Assembly (NCBI RefSeq): GCF_007830035.1
Contig: NZ_VLKN01000003.1
Span: forward strand, 496,001-560,000
Direction of reading: 5' to 3'
From: Luteimonas cucumeris
GTDB taxonomy: Bacteria > Pseudomonadota > Gammaproteobacteria > Xanthomonadales > Xanthomonadaceae
DNA: 64,000 nt
In this document: piece by piece, positions 7,937 through 18,678 of the stretch
Layout of the letters: each line of letters begins with the position of its first letter
How positions within the stretch are numbered: position 1 is the stretch's first letter
The notes under the pieces: model-generated
What the model was told of the DNA's origin: nothing
Seen by the model: the letters and a program-made list of their open reading frames with translations, nothing else
Database searches by the model: none
Translations under genes and position numbers: made by a program

Positions 7937-10324
7937 TTGAGCGATCAAACCCTGAGCGCCAATATCCTGTGGCTGCACGACCTGCGTCTGACCGACCTCG
8001 CCCAGGTGGGCGGCAAGAATTCCTCGCTAGGCGAGATGATCGGCAATCTCGCCAAGCTCGGGGTCTCGGTGCCGGGCGGTTTCGCGACCACGGCTGACGC
8101 TTTCAAGGATTTCATCGCGCACAACGACCTGCACCAGCGCATCTTCGACCGGTTGGCCACGCTGGACGTGGAAGACGTGCCCGCACTGAATGCCGCAGGT
8201 GGCGAAATCCGCGGATGGGTGATCGATGCGCCGCTGCAACCGGGCCTGGATGCCGACATCCGCGCCGCGTACAGGAAGTTGAGTGGGGAAAACGGCGGCG
8301 GCGACGTCGCAGTGGCGGTGCGTTCCTCGGCAACCGCCGAGGACCTTCCCGACGCGAGCTTTGCCGGCCAGCAGGAAACCTTCCTCAACGTCACCAGCGA
8401 GGACGACGTGGTGCGCAAGGTGAAGGAAGTCTTCGCCAGCCTCTACAACGATCGCGCCATCGCCTATCGCGTGCACCATGGTTTCAAGCACGAGGACGTG
8501 TTCCTGTCCGCCGGCGTGCAACTGATGGTGCGCTCGGATGTCGGCTCGTCCGGCGTTCTGTTCACGCTGGACACCGAATCCGGCTTCCGCGAGGTGGTGT
8601 TCATCACTTCCAGCTACGGGCTGGGCGAGAACGTCGTACAGGGCGCGGTGAACCCGGACGAGTTCTACGTCTACAAGCCGACGCTGTTGAAGGGCAAGCC
8701 GGCCATCCTCCGCCGCTCGCTTGGCGCCAAGCAGATCCGCATGGTCTATTCGGACAAGCCCGGCGAGCGCGTGCGCAACGAGGACACGCCTGCCGAGCTG
8801 CGCAACAAGTTCTCGATCAGCGACGAGGATGTGCATGAGCTGGCGAAGCAGGCGCTGGTGATCGAGAAGCATTACCAGCGGCCGATGGACATCGAGTGGG
8901 CGAAGGATGGCGTCAGCGGAAAACTCTTCATCGTGCAGGCGCGCCCGGAAACGGTGAAATCGCGCGGCCATGCGACCCAGATCGAACGTTTCCATCTGGA
9001 AAAGCGCGGCGAAGTGGTCGCCGAAGGCCGCGCCATCGGCCAGAAGATCGGCAGCGGCGTAGCGCGCGTGGTGCGCAGCCTGGACGACATGAACCGCGTG
9101 CAGCCCGGCGACGTGCTGGTGGCCGACATGACCGACCCCGACTGGGAGCCGGTGATGAAGCGCGCCGCCGCCATCGTCACCAACCGCGGCGGCCGCACCT
9201 GTCATGCCGCGATCATCGCGCGCGAGCTCGGCGTACCGGCGGTCGTCGGCACCGGCAACGCTCTGGACCTGATCGCGGATGGCAGCGAAGTCACCGTCAG
9301 CTGCTCGGAAGGCGATACCGGCTACATCTATGCCGGTTCGCTGCCGTTCGAGCGCATCACCACCGACCTGTCATCGATGCCGCCGGCACCGCTGAAGATC
9401 ATGATGAACGTCGCCAACCCGGAGCGCGCGTTCGACTTCGCGATGCTGCCCAATGCCGGCATCGGGCTGGCGCGGCTGGAAATGATCATCGCCGCGCATA
9501 TCGGCGTGCATCCCAATGCGCTGCTGCAATACGACAGACAGGACGCGGCGACGAAAAAGAAGATCGACGAGAAGGCCGCCGGTTATGCCGATCCGGTCAG
9601 CTTCTACGTCGATCGCCTGGCCGAGGGCATCGCCACGCTGACCGCTTCGGTGGCGCCGCACCCGGTGATCGTGCGCCTGTCCGATTTCAAGTCCAACGAG
9701 TACGCCAACCTGATCGGCGGCAGCAATTTCGAGCCGCACGAAGAGAATCCGATGATCGGCTTCCGCGGCGCCAGCCGCTATGTCGATGCCTCGTTCGCCG
9801 ATGCGTTCGCGCTGGAATGCAAGGCGGTGCGCAAGGTGCGCAACGAGATGGGGCTGGACAACCTGTGGGTGATGATCCCGTTCGTGCGCACGCTCGACGA
9901 AGGCCGCAAGGTGGTCGAAGTACTCGAGAAGAATGGCCTCAAGCAGGGCCAGGACAACCTCAAGATCATCATGATGTGCGAGGTGCCATCGAATGCGCTG
10001 CTGGCCGACGAATTCCTCGAGATCTTCGATGGCTTCTCGATCGGCTCCAACGACCTGACCCAGCTCACCCTGGGCCTGGATCGCGATTCGGCGATCGTGT
10101 CGCATCTGTTCGACGAGCGCGACCCGGCGGTGAAGAAGCTGCTGTCGATGGCGATCAAGTCCGCGCGCGCCAACGGCAAGTACGTCGGCATCTGCGGCCA
10201 GGGCCCCAGCGATCACCCGGACCTCGCCGAATGGCTGATGCAGGAAGGCATCGAATCGGTGTCGCTGAATCCCGATACGGTGGTCGATACCTGGCTGCGC
10301 CTCGCGAAATCGAAAGCGTCCTGA
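7937..10324 (+). CDS. ppsA: Phosphoenolpyruvate synthase (pyruvate, water dikinase)
   Basis: 795 residues, full length. It converts pyruvate + ATP + H2O to PEP + AMP + Pi for gluconeogenesis. The N-terminal ATP-grasp-like domain ([11 protein letters not shown] near residue 25) precedes the swivelling phosphohistidine domain with [15 protein letters not shown] (catalytic His about 423; the adjacent T is the PpsR target). The C-terminal PEP-binding barrel ends with [11 protein letters not shown] (Cys about 753). Translation starts at TTG 7937 with GGAG 7-8 nt upstream; no ATG fits. A TAAAAT (7869-7874) could be the -10. The regulator ppsR is divergent. Confidence 0.96.
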   Translation: MSDQTLSANILWLHDLRLTDLAQVGGKNSSLGEMIGNLAKLGVSVPGGFATTADAFKDFIAHNDLHQRIFDRLATLDVEDVPALNAAGGEIRGWVIDAPLQPGLDADIRAAYRKLSGENGGGDVAVAVRSSATAEDLPDASFAGQQETFLNVTSEDDVVRKVKEVFASLYNDRAIAYRVHHGFKHEDVFLSAGVQLMVRSDVGSSGVLFTLDTESGFREVVFITSSYGLGENVVQGAVNPDEFYVYKPTLLKGKPAILRRSLGAKQIRMVYSDKPGERVRNEDTPAELRNKFSISDEDVHELAKQALVIEKHYQRPMDIEWAKDGVSGKLFIVQARPETVKSRGHATQIERFHLEKRGEVVAEGRAIGQKIGSGVARVVRSLDDMNRVQPGDVLVADMTDPDWEPVMKRAAAIVTNRGGRTCHAAIIARELGVPAVVGTGNALDLIADGSEVTVSCSEGDTGYIYAGSLPFERITTDLSSMPPAPLKIMMNVANPERAFDFAMLPNAGIGLARLEMIIAAHIGVHPNALLQYDRQDAATKKKIDEKAAGYADPVSFYVDRLAEGIATLTASVAPHPVIVRLSDFKSNEYANLIGGSNFEPHEENPMIGFRGASRYVDASFADAFALECKAVRKVRNEMGLDNLWVMIPFVRTLDEGRKVVEVLEKNGLKQGQDNLKIIMMCEVPSNALLADEFLEIFDGFSIGSNDLTQLTLGLDRDSAIVSHLFDERDPAVKKLLSMAIKSARANGKYVGICGQGPSDHPDLAEWLMQEGIESVSLNPDTVVDTWLRLAKSKAS

Positions 10325-10335
10325 CGCACGGCATA

Positions 10336-10362
10336 GGTGGGCCCACGGCCCACCGCTTTTAT
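10336..10362 (+). terminator. Terminator after ppsA
   Basis: The stem GGTGGGC/GCCCACC (10336-10342, 10348-10354) with a 5-nt loop is followed by GCTTTTATTT. The stem resembles the REP-like family seen elsewhere in the window. It reaches the stop codon of the convergent gene at 10359. Confidence 0.7.
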
Positions 10363-10778
10363 TTGAGAGTGGCGCCCGGCTCCGACAGCCAGGGATGGAT
10401 TTCGCAGGCCAGACGCCCTGCCTTCACGGCCGGGTCGTCCGCGCACATCTTCTCGGCAGCCGCGCGATCCGGCACGTCGAGGATGAAGATGCCGCGCCAG
10501 TCGCCGTCGTCCATGAACGGGCCCGCGATCTGCAACTTGCCGGCTTCGGCATAGGCGTTGATGTTGGCCATGTGCCCGGCCTGCAGCTGCCGGCTCACTT
10601 CCGGCGTCTGGTCCCGCGATACCCCTTTCTTCAGCATCACGAACCAGTACTGCTTCATGCCCGCGGGTATCCCGGAAGCAGTCGCCTGCGCCGGTTGCGG
10701 CGTGGTGGCTGGTTGCTGCGCTCCGGCATTCGAAGCGATCAACAGCAGCGGGAGCAGGATCGATGGCGCATGTTTCAT
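10359..10778 (-). CDS. Exported YciI-family protein
   Basis: 139 residues with a Sec signal peptide (hydrophobic residues 6-16, cleavage after NAGA) and a low-complexity Gln/Pro/Thr/Ala linker to about residue 36. The rest is a YCII-type ferredoxin-like domain: MKQYWFVMLKKG, then HMANINAYAEAGKLQIAGPF, where the His and the AGPF turn are family positions, and an ADDPAVKAGRLACEIHPW end. Cytoplasmic YciI proteins are small dimeric enzymes of unknown substrate; a secreted version is less usual. It lies 14 nt downstream of orn on the same strand. Confidence 0.8.
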   Translation of the reverse strand: MKHAPSILLPLLLIASNAGAQQPATTPQPAQATASGIPAGMKQYWFVMLKKGVSRDQTPEVSRQLQAGHMANINAYAEAGKLQIAGPFMDDGDWRGIFILDVPDRAAAEKMCADDPAVKAGRLACEIHPWLSEPGATLK

Positions 10779-10792
10779 GGCGTCCTTCCTCT

Positions 10793-11353
10793 TCAGGCGG
10801 CGAACTGTCCCATCGCCTGCCGGTAATGGCGCAACTCGGCGATCGAATCGCGCACGTCGCTCAGGGCAGTATGCGCGGAATCCTTGTGCACGCCTGCCAG
10901 CACCTGCGGCGCCCAGCGCCGCGCCAGTTCCTTCACCGTGCTGACGTCCAGGTTACGGTAATGGAAGAACTTCTCCAGCGCCGGCATCTGCCGGTGCAGG
11001 AAGCGGCGATCCTGGCAGATCGAGTTGCCACACATCGGCGACTGGTTGGGCCCCAGCCAATGCCGCAGGAACCCGAGCGTGCGCTGCTCGGCCTCGGCCA
11101 TCGACACGCCCTCCTCCAGCACCCGCCGCCACAACCCCGACTTGCCGTGCTGATTACGGTTCCACTCGTCCATGGCCTCCAGCACCGGTAACGGATGGGC
11201 GACGGCCAGCTCCGGCCCCTCGGCCAGCACGTTGAGCTGCGAGTCGGTGACGATCGTGGCGATCTCGAGGATGGAATCGTTGACGGTATCGAGCCCCGTC
11301 ATTTCCAGGTCGATCCAGATCAGTCTGCCGGTGTTGTCGTCGTGGGTCGTCAT
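10793..11353 (-). CDS. orn: Oligoribonuclease
   Basis: 186 residues; a DEDDh 3'-5' exoribonuclease that degrades 2-5 nt RNAs and pGpG. The first motif [10 protein letters not shown] supplies D15 and E17; later motifs include [11 protein letters not shown] and [11 protein letters not shown] (His and Asp of ExoIII). The length matches E. coli Orn (181 residues). It is probably co-transcribed with the YciI-like gene that follows and lies divergent from the DUF2721 gene. Confidence 0.97.
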   Translation of the reverse strand: MTTHDDNTGRLIWIDLEMTGLDTVNDSILEIATIVTDSQLNVLAEGPELAVAHPLPVLEAMDEWNRNQHGKSGLWRRVLEEGVSMAEAEQRTLGFLRHWLGPNQSPMCGNSICQDRRFLHRQMPALEKFFHYRNLDVSTVKELARRWAPQVLAGVHKDSAHTALSDVRDSIAELRHYRQAMGQFAA

Positions 11354-11412
11354 GCGTACGCGCGAAGGAAAGAGCCGGTAGCATCATATGACAGCCTCGC
11401 CGGAAAACCGTC

Positions 11413-11898
11413 ATGCCCGTGCCCGCCGCGATCGACGCCTCCCACTACGCCGTGGTCTCGGCGATGATCACGCCGGCGTTTTTCCTGACCGCCGCCAGTT
11501 CGCTGCTGATCTCGTCCAACAATCGGCTGGCGCGCGTGGTCGACCGCATGCGCGCTGACATCGCGGTATTGAGCGACACGCCACCGGGTCCACAGCGAAG
11601 CGCGCAGGAAGGACGCATCGTCATCCATCGACGCCGTTCCTACCTGGTGCTCGCTTCGGTGCGCATGCTGTACGCATCGATCAGCGCGTTCGTCGGCACC
11701 AGCATCGGCATCGCGGTGGATGCGCTGTTCGGTTACCGGCTTGACCTGCTGCCGACCGCGCTGGCGGTGATCGGCGTACTGCTGATGTTCGCGGCCTCGC
11801 TTTGCCTCGGCCGCGAAGCCAAGCTCGGATTGCGGATGCTGGACATGGAATTGGACGAACAACTGGCACGCGACCATCCGCTACCGCGCAACCATTGA
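11413..11898 (+). CDS. DUF2721 family membrane protein
   Basis: 161 residues with three predicted membrane segments (about 15-34, 85-103, 112-132). Between the first two is a basic stretch with NNRLARVVDRMR typical of DUF2721 proteins, which are small inner-membrane proteins of unknown function. It is preceded by a 59-bp gap shared with the divergent orn, and its 3' end converges with tadA. Confidence 0.8.
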   Translation: MPVPAAIDASHYAVVSAMITPAFFLTAASSLLISSNNRLARVVDRMRADIAVLSDTPPGPQRSAQEGRIVIHRRRSYLVLASVRMLYASISAFVGTSIGIAVDALFGYRLDLLPTALAVIGVLLMFAASLCLGREAKLGLRMLDMELDEQLARDHPLPRNH

Positions 11899-11932
11899 TC
11901 GCCCCGGAAGCCATGGCCGCCGTAACTGGGAG

Positions 11933-12941
<1,009 letters not shown>

Positions 12942-12977
12942 TCTGCCCCCCGGAGCTGTCCATGAAATGGCGCCGGC

Positions 12978-13080
12978 TTACTCCCACGCGATCATCCAAG
13001 ACGGCTTGCCGCTGATATCGTAGACCACGTGTAATACGTTGCGCAGCTCGTTGATGATGTAGTTGGAAACGCCGCCCAGG
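12978..13080 (-). pseudogene. Remnant copy of the guaA 3' end (33 codons)
   Basis: On the minus strand this stretch reads [19 protein letters not shown], then [14 protein letters not shown] and a TAA stop. The genuine guaA ends [19 protein letters not shown], then [14 protein letters not shown]. That is 24 of 33 identical residues with the frame intact and the stop in the same place. No start codon or upstream part of guaA is present, so it cannot make a GMP synthetase. It is a diverged partial duplication about 700 bp past the real end. Confidence 0.85.
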
Positions 13081-13189
13081 CGCTCAGGTAACGCCAAGCT
13101 CGCAGGAACAAATCAACCGCGCGCAAGGCGACCACCATTTACACGCGCTGCGCCCGACCACGCGGATACCCGCGACCAAGGTTGCGAAG

Positions 13190-13214
13190 AAGCAAAACCG
13201 GCGCCATCTGCCGG
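13190..13214 (-). terminator. Possible terminator after the DGPF-domain gene
   Basis: Read on the minus strand, CCGGC-AGATGGC-GCCGG (13214-13198) is followed by TTTTGC. The stem is only 5 bp, so it is weak. It lies just past the stop of the gene ending at 13217. Confidence 0.4.
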
Positions 13215-13216
13215 AA

Positions 13217-13642
13217 TCAGGCAACGCCAAGCTTCCCGCGTTCCCCTTCGCGCGGCGCCGAAAGCTCCTCGGGCGTCACGAATCCGGCCAGATCCTCGAC
13301 CTCGTAGAACGGCAGGATTTCCATGATGCTGTCCGCCGTCAGCGGCGCGCGTTTCACCCAAGCCAGGGCTTCGTTCATGTCCCGGACCTGCCAGATCTCG
13401 AAGCCGGCGACCAGTTCCTTGCTCTCGGTGAACGGCCCGTCGATGATCTCGAGCTCGGTCCCGTCGTAGGTGATCCGCCTGGCTTCCGCGTTGTTCTTCA
13501 GGCCTGCCCCGGCAACGAAGACGCCGGCCTTGACCAGCTCTTCGTTGAATCGGTCCATCGCGGCGAAGGCCTCGAGCGCTTCGGGCGTGGGAGCGCTCAT
13601 GTCGCCCATTTCGGCGGCTTTGACAAACACCATGACTCGCAT
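13217..13642 (-). CDS. YCII-related (DGPF-domain) protein
   Basis: 141 residues from the ATG at 13642, chosen because an AGGAG site lies 8 nt upstream; an upstream ATG at 13672 lacks one. The domain MRVMVFVKAAEMGDM ... DGPFTESKELVAGFEIW is the DGPF family, often encoded with ECF sigma factors and annotated as PhnB/YCII-like proteins of unknown function. No sigma gene is adjacent here. The last 17 bp of the gene recur at 13084-13100 next to the guaA remnant. Confidence 0.8.
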   Translation of the reverse strand: MRVMVFVKAAEMGDMSAPTPEALEAFAAMDRFNEELVKAGVFVAGAGLKNNAEARRITYDGTELEIIDGPFTESKELVAGFEIWQVRDMNEALAWVKRAPLTADSIMEILPFYEVEDLAGFVTPEELSAPREGERGKLGVA

Positions 13643-13753
13643 CGTCTTTCTCCTGGTTTGAGCCCGCCCCAATGGCGTCTCTCATCTAGACGACGAGCGG
13701 GCTTGTGTGGATTCGACGCTGTTCTCAGATGTTTTAAGAATATCCCTCAAGTA

Positions 13754-13771
13754 TTTGTATCTACATACAAA
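13754..13771. promoter_or_regulatory. AT-rich palindrome between guaA and the DGPF gene
   Basis: TTTGTAT-CTAC-ATACAAA has perfect 7-bp arms in an unusually AT-rich pocket 14 bp past the guaA stop and about 112 bp upstream of the DGPF gene start. It could be an operator or a weak hairpin; there is no T-run to make it a clear terminator. Confidence 0.3.
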
Positions 13772-13784
13772 ACTATCAGACCAC

Positions 13785-15368
13785 CTACTCCCACTCGATC
13801 GTGGCCGGCGGCTTGCCGCTGATGTCGTAGACCACGCGCGATACGCCGCGCAGCTCGTTGATGATGCGGTTGGAGACCCGGCCGAGGAAGTCGTACGGCA
13901 GATGCGCCCAGTGCGCGGTCATGAAGTCGATGGTCTCGACCGCGCGCAGCGCGATCACCCACTCATACGCTCGCGCATCGCCGACCACGCCGACCGACTT
14001 CACCGGCAGGAACACGGCGAAGGCCTGCGAGGTCTTGTCGTACAGATCGGCCTTGCGCAGTTCCTCGATGAAGATCGCATCGGCCTTGGCCAGCAATTCG
14101 GCGTATTCCGGCTTCACTTCGCCGAGGATTCGCACGCCCAGTCCCGGACCGGGGAACGGATGGCGGTAGACCATCTCGCGCGGCAGGCCGAGTTCGACGC
14201 CCAGGCGACGCACCTCGTCCTTGAACAGTTCACGCAGCGGTTCGACCAGGCCCAGCTTCATCGTCTCGGGCAGGCCACCGACGTTGTGATGGCTCTTGAT
14301 GACGTGCGCCTTGCCGGTCTTGCTGCCCGCCGATTCGATCACGTCCGGATAGATCGTGCCCTGCGCCAGCCATTTGGCGTTGGCCAGCTTGTGCGATTCC
14401 TCGTCGAAGATGTCGACGAACAAATTGCCGATGATCTTGCGCTTGGCTTCGGGATCGGCAACGCCTTTCAATTTATCGAAATAGCGTTCGTGCGCATCGA
14501 CCCGGATTACCTTGACGCCCATGTGCTCGGCGAACATCGCCATCACCTGGTCACCTTCCTGCCAGCGCAGCAGTCCGGTATCGACGAACACGCAGGTCAG
14601 CTTGTCGCCGACGGCCTTGTGCAGCAGCGCTGCCACGACCGAAGAATCGACGCCGCCGGATAGGCCCAGGATCACTTCATCGGAACCGACCTGCTCGCGC
14701 ACGCGCGCGATCTGGTCGTCGATGATGTTGGCGGCAGTCCACAGCGTTTCGCAGCCGCAGATGTCGACCACGAACCGACGCAGGATTTCCTGGCCCGACT
14801 TGGTGTGGGTGACTTCGGGATGGAACTGCACGCCATACCAGCGCTTGTCGTCGTTGGCGAACGCGGCCACCGGCACACGGTCGGTCTTCGCGGTGACGAT
14901 GAAATCCGGCGGCGCCTGCGAGACGTGGTCGCCGTGGCTCATCCACACGTCGAGGCGCGGCGGCGAGCCGGGATGATCTTTCAGCCCTTCGAACAGACGG
15001 TCGGCCGCGACCAGCGACACCTCGGCGTGGCCATATTCGCGCGAGTCCGCCGATTCGGTTTCGCCGCCCAGCTGCTTGGCCATGGTCTGCATGCCATAGC
15101 AGATGCCCAGCAACGGCAGGCCGCTGTCGAAGACCTGTTGCGGCGCACGCGGCGAGCCATGTTCGGTGGTCGATTCCGGACCGCCGGAAAGGATGATCCC
15201 CTTCGCGCCGAACCGCGCGATCTCGGCCGGATCGTGGTCCCAGGCCCATATCTCGCAATAGACACCGATCTCGCGGATGCGACGCGCGATCAGCTGCGTG
15301 TACTGCGCGCCGAAATCGAGGATGAGGATCTTGTCGCTGTGGAGGTCGGTCTGTAGCTGGGAGGTCAT
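13785..15368 (-). CDS. guaA: GMP synthase (glutamine-hydrolysing)
   Basis: 527 residues, full length. It aminates XMP to GMP using glutamine and ATP. The class-I amidotransferase domain has LLGICYGMQ (nucleophile C90) and QFHPEVTHT (His/Glu of the triad, about 185). The ATP-pyrophosphatase P-loop [11 protein letters not shown] lies near 236, and the C-terminal dimerisation domain ends TIEWE. The start is ATG 15368, overlapping the stop of the small membrane gene by ATGA; longer in-frame extensions lack a site. It belongs to a guaB-small membrane gene-guaA operon. Confidence 0.97.
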   Translation of the reverse strand: MTSQLQTDLHSDKILILDFGAQYTQLIARRIREIGVYCEIWAWDHDPAEIARFGAKGIILSGGPESTTEHGSPRAPQQVFDSGLPLLGICYGMQTMAKQLGGETESADSREYGHAEVSLVAADRLFEGLKDHPGSPPRLDVWMSHGDHVSQAPPDFIVTAKTDRVPVAAFANDDKRWYGVQFHPEVTHTKSGQEILRRFVVDICGCETLWTAANIIDDQIARVREQVGSDEVILGLSGGVDSSVVAALLHKAVGDKLTCVFVDTGLLRWQEGDQVMAMFAEHMGVKVIRVDAHERYFDKLKGVADPEAKRKIIGNLFVDIFDEESHKLANAKWLAQGTIYPDVIESAGSKTGKAHVIKSHHNVGGLPETMKLGLVEPLRELFKDEVRRLGVELGLPREMVYRHPFPGPGLGVRILGEVKPEYAELLAKADAIFIEELRKADLYDKTSQAFAVFLPVKSVGVVGDARAYEWVIALRAVETIDFMTAHWAHLPYDFLGRVSNRIINELRGVSRVVYDISGKPPATIEWE

Positions 15369-15673
15369 GCTTTCTTCGTCCAGATGGAACGCGCGATGAA
15401 GTGGAAAGCCAGGCCGATGCACAGCCCGATTGGGAACGTGACCATGAACGCCTCCATGGCCACCCGGAGCGGATCTGCGAGCATCGCCCCGGGTGCGGGT
15501 GGTCCTCGTCGCACCATGTCCAACTGCATGGAATACAGCTGAGCCGCATAGAGTCCGGCACTGCCGACGCCGGCGAACAGGCCCGCGTGCCACGCCTTGC
15601 GACACATCAGACCCAGAGAGGCGCAAAGAACGAACGGAGCGGCGAGCAGCATCAGCCAACCGAACTCGTCCAT
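15365..15673 (-). CDS. Small membrane protein encoded between guaB and guaA
   Basis: 102 residues, not recognised. It has about three membrane segments (residues 5-21, 29-46, 79-98): [33 protein letters not shown] and [18 protein letters not shown]. The tail is basic. ATG 15673 lies 7 nt past the guaB stop and its TGA overlaps the guaA ATG, so it is translationally coupled into the GMP-synthesis operon. Another start at 15727 would overlap guaB and is less likely. Confidence 0.7.
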   Translation of the reverse strand: MDEFGWLMLLAAPFVLCASLGLMCRKAWHAGLFAGVGSAGLYAAQLYSMQLDMVRRGPPAPGAMLADPLRVAMEAFMVTFPIGLCIGLAFHFIARSIWTKKA

Positions 15674-15680
15674 GACTCCA

Positions 15681-17138
15681 TCACCCTGCGCGATAATTCG
15701 GCGGTTCCTTGGTGATCTGCACGTCATGCACGTGGCTTTCGCGCGTGCCGGCGGCAGTCACCTTCACGAACGACGGCCGGGTGCGCATCTCCTCGATGGT
15801 CGCGCAGCCGACATAACCCATCGTCGCGCGCAGGCCGCCGGCGAGCTGGTGCACCACGCCGCTGAGCGGACCGCGATACGGCACGCGGCCCTCGATGCCT
15901 TCCGGCACCAGCTTGTCGGCGTCGCTCGCATCCTGGAAATAACGGTCCTTGCTGCCCTGCTCCATCGCGCCGAGCGAGCCCATGCCGCGGTAGCTCTTGT
16001 AGCTGCGGCCCTGGAACAGTTCAGTTTCGCCCGGCGATTCCTCGGTGCCGGCGAACAATCCGCCAACCATCACCGTGGACGCGCCGGCGACGATCGCCTT
16101 GCCGATGTCGCCGGAATAGCGGATGCCGCCATCGGCGATCAGCGGGATGCGGTCCTGCAGCGCCTCGGCCACCATCGACACCGCGGTGATCTGCGGCACG
16201 CCGACGCCAGCCACGATGCGCGTGGTGCAGATCGAGCCCGGGCCGACGCCGACCTTGACCGCATCTGCGCCCGCATCCATCAACGCCAGCGCGGCATCGC
16301 CGGTGACGATGTTGCCGCCGATCACCTGCAGTTGCGGAAAATTCTTCTTGGCCCAGGCGACGCGATCGAGCACGCCCTGCGAATGTCCGTGCGCGGTATC
16401 GACGATGATCACGTCGACGCCTGCCGCTGCCAGCAATTCGATGCGCTGCTCGGTGTCGCCACCGACGCCGACCGCGGCGCCTACCAGCAGGCGCTCGGAC
16501 GAATCCTTGGCCGCATTCGGATTGTCGCGCGCCTTCTGGATGTCCTTGACCGTGATCAGGCCGCGCAGCTCGAAGCCGTCGTTGACCACCAGCACCTTCT
16601 CGATGCGGTGCTTGTGCAGCAGCTGCAGCACTTCCTCGTCGTTGGCGCCCTCGCGCACGGTGACCAGGCGCTCCTTCTTGGTCATCACGTGGCGCACCGG
16701 ATCGTCGAGCTTGGTCTCGAAGCGCATGTCGCGGCCGGTGACGATGCCGACGAGCTGGCCGCCGTCGACCACTGGCACGCCGGAAATGTTGCGTGCGCGC
16801 GTTAGCTTGAGCACTTCGGCGATCGTGGTTTCGGGGCCGACGGTGAACGGCTCCTTGATCACCCCGGCCTCGAACTTCTTGACCCGTGCGACTTCGGCGG
16901 CCTGGCGTTCGGCCGACATGTTCTTGTGGAGGATGCCGATCCCGCCCAGTTGCGCCATGGTCACGGCCAGGCGGGCCTCGGTGACGGTGTCCATCGCCGC
17001 CGACAGGATCGGCAGGGTCAGGCGCAGGTCGCGGGTCAGTCGGGTGGCAAGCGAAACGTCCTTGGGCAGGACGGTGGAATGCGCCGGGACGAGGGAAACG
17101 TCGTCGAAGGTAAGCGCTTCAGCCTGGATGCGCAGCAT
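15681..17138 (-). CDS. guaB: Inosine-5'-monophosphate dehydrogenase
   Basis: 485 residues from ATG 17138 ([19 protein letters not shown]). It oxidises IMP to XMP with NAD, the first committed step to GMP. The catalytic loop [11 protein letters not shown] has the nucleophilic Cys at about 304. A tandem CBS (Bateman) regulatory domain occupies about 95-205, and the flap region [16 protein letters not shown] is present. Start codons further upstream are rejected because the family begins at this Met. First gene of guaB-small membrane gene-guaA; its promoter must lie between 17140 and the repeat array. Confidence 0.97.
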   Translation of the reverse strand: MLRIQAEALTFDDVSLVPAHSTVLPKDVSLATRLTRDLRLTLPILSAAMDTVTEARLAVTMAQLGGIGILHKNMSAERQAAEVARVKKFEAGVIKEPFTVGPETTIAEVLKLTRARNISGVPVVDGGQLVGIVTGRDMRFETKLDDPVRHVMTKKERLVTVREGANDEEVLQLLHKHRIEKVLVVNDGFELRGLITVKDIQKARDNPNAAKDSSERLLVGAAVGVGGDTEQRIELLAAAGVDVIIVDTAHGHSQGVLDRVAWAKKNFPQLQVIGGNIVTGDAALALMDAGADAVKVGVGPGSICTTRIVAGVGVPQITAVSMVAEALQDRIPLIADGGIRYSGDIGKAIVAGASTVMVGGLFAGTEESPGETELFQGRSYKSYRGMGSLGAMEQGSKDRYFQDASDADKLVPEGIEGRVPYRGPLSGVVHQLAGGLRATMGYVGCATIEEMRTRPSFVKVTAAGTRESHVHDVQITKEPPNYRAG

Positions 17139-17403
17139 GGGCGGGCCAGTGGGGATGAAGCGCGCCATTGTAGCGTTTTTGGCTTCTTTCCGCTTGCAGT
17201 GGAAGTTCGCGACGCACGCGTGGAGGGCGATGGTGCGTTCCATGGCGCGCGTGAATGACAACGGGCGGGTTGGCCCTGCTGGGACGCCGGAAGTGGTGAC
17301 ATCGCCCTCTCCGAGAAAGCGATGGACGGCTACGCCGATGCAGAGCTTCGGCTGCCAGTGTCGACAGCCAGAGATTCAAGCCGGAACCCAGCGGCCGGGG
17401 CTT

Positions 17404-17705
17404 GTCCGGCACCGAGCATCGAGCTCGGTGTTCGAGGCTTTCTGCTCGACGCTCAGCGCTTCGAGCTCGGCGGCTGGAGCTTTTTGCCCGGTGCCAGAGG
17501 CATGAAGCTCGATGTCCGGAGCTTTTTGCTCGATCTCCCGAGCCCGGAGCTCGGCGGTCGGAGCTTTTTGCTCGATGCCCCGAGCGTGAAGCCCGGTGTT
17601 CGAAGCCTTCTGCTCGGCATGTCGAGCGTTGGACTCGACGATTCGAGCTTTCTACTCGATGCCCCAGGCCCGTAGCCCGTCGCCCGGGCTTCCTGCCCGG
17701 TGTGT
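17404..17705. repeat. 21-bp phased dyad array (42-bp higher-order unit)
   Basis: Six full 42-bp units start at 17434, 17476, 17518, 17560, 17602 and 17644, with partial units at both ends. Each splits into two 21-bp halves, each carrying GAGC-N5-GCTC: for example GAGCTTTTTGCTC (17561-17573) then GAGCGTGAAGCCC (17582-17594). The GCTC element keeps exact 21-bp spacing (17423, 17444, 17465, 17486, 17507, 17528 and so on), sometimes as GCCC or ACTC. Because 21 is a multiple of 3 and the units lack stops, several frames stay open on both strands; no gene is proposed. The array fills the guaB upstream / folD downstream region. The rest of 17139-17403 shows no gene. Confidence 0.9.
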
Positions 17706-17721
17706 TCATGAACGGAACGGG

Positions 17722-18600
17722 CTAATCCCGCCCGATCCGCTCGTCGTCGGCCGCTTCCGCCGCTTCCAGCGTGTTCTGCATCAGCGTCGCCACCGTCATC
17801 GGCCCGACGCCGCCGGGCACCGGGGTGATCCAGCTGGCGCGCTGCGCGGCTTCGGCGAAGCCGACGTCGCCGACCAGGCGGCCGTCGTCGAGACGGTTGA
17901 TGCCGACATCGATCACCACCGCGCCGGGCTTCACCCAGTCGCCCGGGATCAGGCGCGGCCGGCCAACCGCGACCACCAGGATGTCAGCCTCGCCGACGTG
18001 GCGGCGCAGCACTTCCGGCGGGGTGAACTTGTGGCAGCTGGTAACCGTACAGCCGGCGATCAGCAGTTCCAGCGCCATCGGCCGTCCGACATGGTTGCTG
18101 ACGCCCACGATGGTCGCCGACTGCCCGCGCACGGGGCGGTCGGTGTAAGCCAGCAGCGTGGTGATGCCGCGCGGCGTGCACGGGCGCAGGCCGAACTGGC
18201 GCAGGGCCAGGTGGCCAACGTTCTCGGGATGGAAGCCGTCGACATCCTTGCGCGGATCGATGCGGTGGATCAGCCGGGTCGCATCCGGGATGCCCGGCAG
18301 CGGCAGCTGCACCAGGATGCCGTGCACGGCCGGGTCGAGGTTGAGGCGGTCGATCAGGGCCAGCAGTTCGGCTTCGCCGGTGCCGGCCGGCAGGTCGAAA
18401 TCAAGCGCCTGGATGCCGACCTTCTGCGCCGCGCGCCTCTTGTTGCGCACGTAGGACTGGGACGCCGGATCGCTGCCCACCAGCACCACCGCCAGCCCCG
18501 GCCGCGCCCTGCCGGCGGCAATGCGCGCGTCGACCCGGGCCTTGAGGTTGTCGAGCAGGTCGTCGGCGATGCGCTTGCCGTCGAGGATCTTTGCGGTCAT
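17722..18600 (-). CDS. folD: Bifunctional methylene-THF dehydrogenase / methenyl-THF cyclohydrolase
   Basis: 292 residues. FolD interconverts methylene-, methenyl- and 10-formyl-THF for purine and formyl-Met synthesis. Catalytic Tyr and Lys lie in [12 protein letters not shown] (about residues 47-58), followed by ILVQLPLPG and the NADP-binding segment with [10 protein letters not shown]. The C-terminus has the conserved [18 protein letters not shown]. The usual cyclohydrolase VGRS-type turn reads VSNHVGRP here, a conservative change. The 3' end abuts the 21-bp repeat array; the 5' side faces a heptad stem-loop. Confidence 0.96.
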   Translation of the reverse strand: MTAKILDGKRIADDLLDNLKARVDARIAAGRARPGLAVVLVGSDPASQSYVRNKRRAAQKVGIQALDFDLPAGTGEAELLALIDRLNLDPAVHGILVQLPLPGIPDATRLIHRIDPRKDVDGFHPENVGHLALRQFGLRPCTPRGITTLLAYTDRPVRGQSATIVGVSNHVGRPMALELLIAGCTVTSCHKFTPPEVLRRHVGEADILVVAVGRPRLIPGDWVKPGAVVIDVGINRLDDGRLVGDVGFAEAAQRASWITPVPGGVGPMTVATLMQNTLEAAEAADDERIGRD

Positions 18601-18678
18601 GCGTCGAGAGATGCCCAGGGCCGGTATCGCGAAGCCTTCATTGTCGCCGTTCCATCATTTCGGGGAAAGCCGGGGCAT

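Noticed and set aside
13063-13326. Plus-strand frame across the guaA remnant and DGPF gene
   Set aside because: It is low-complexity Arg/Pro/Ala in antisense to two genes or remnants, with no ribosome site.
17119-17725. Long open frames with 7- and 14-residue repeats on both strands in the 21-bp array
   Set aside because: The repeat length is a multiple of three and stop-free, which opens several frames at once. None has a ribosome site, and the frames are equally open on opposite strands.
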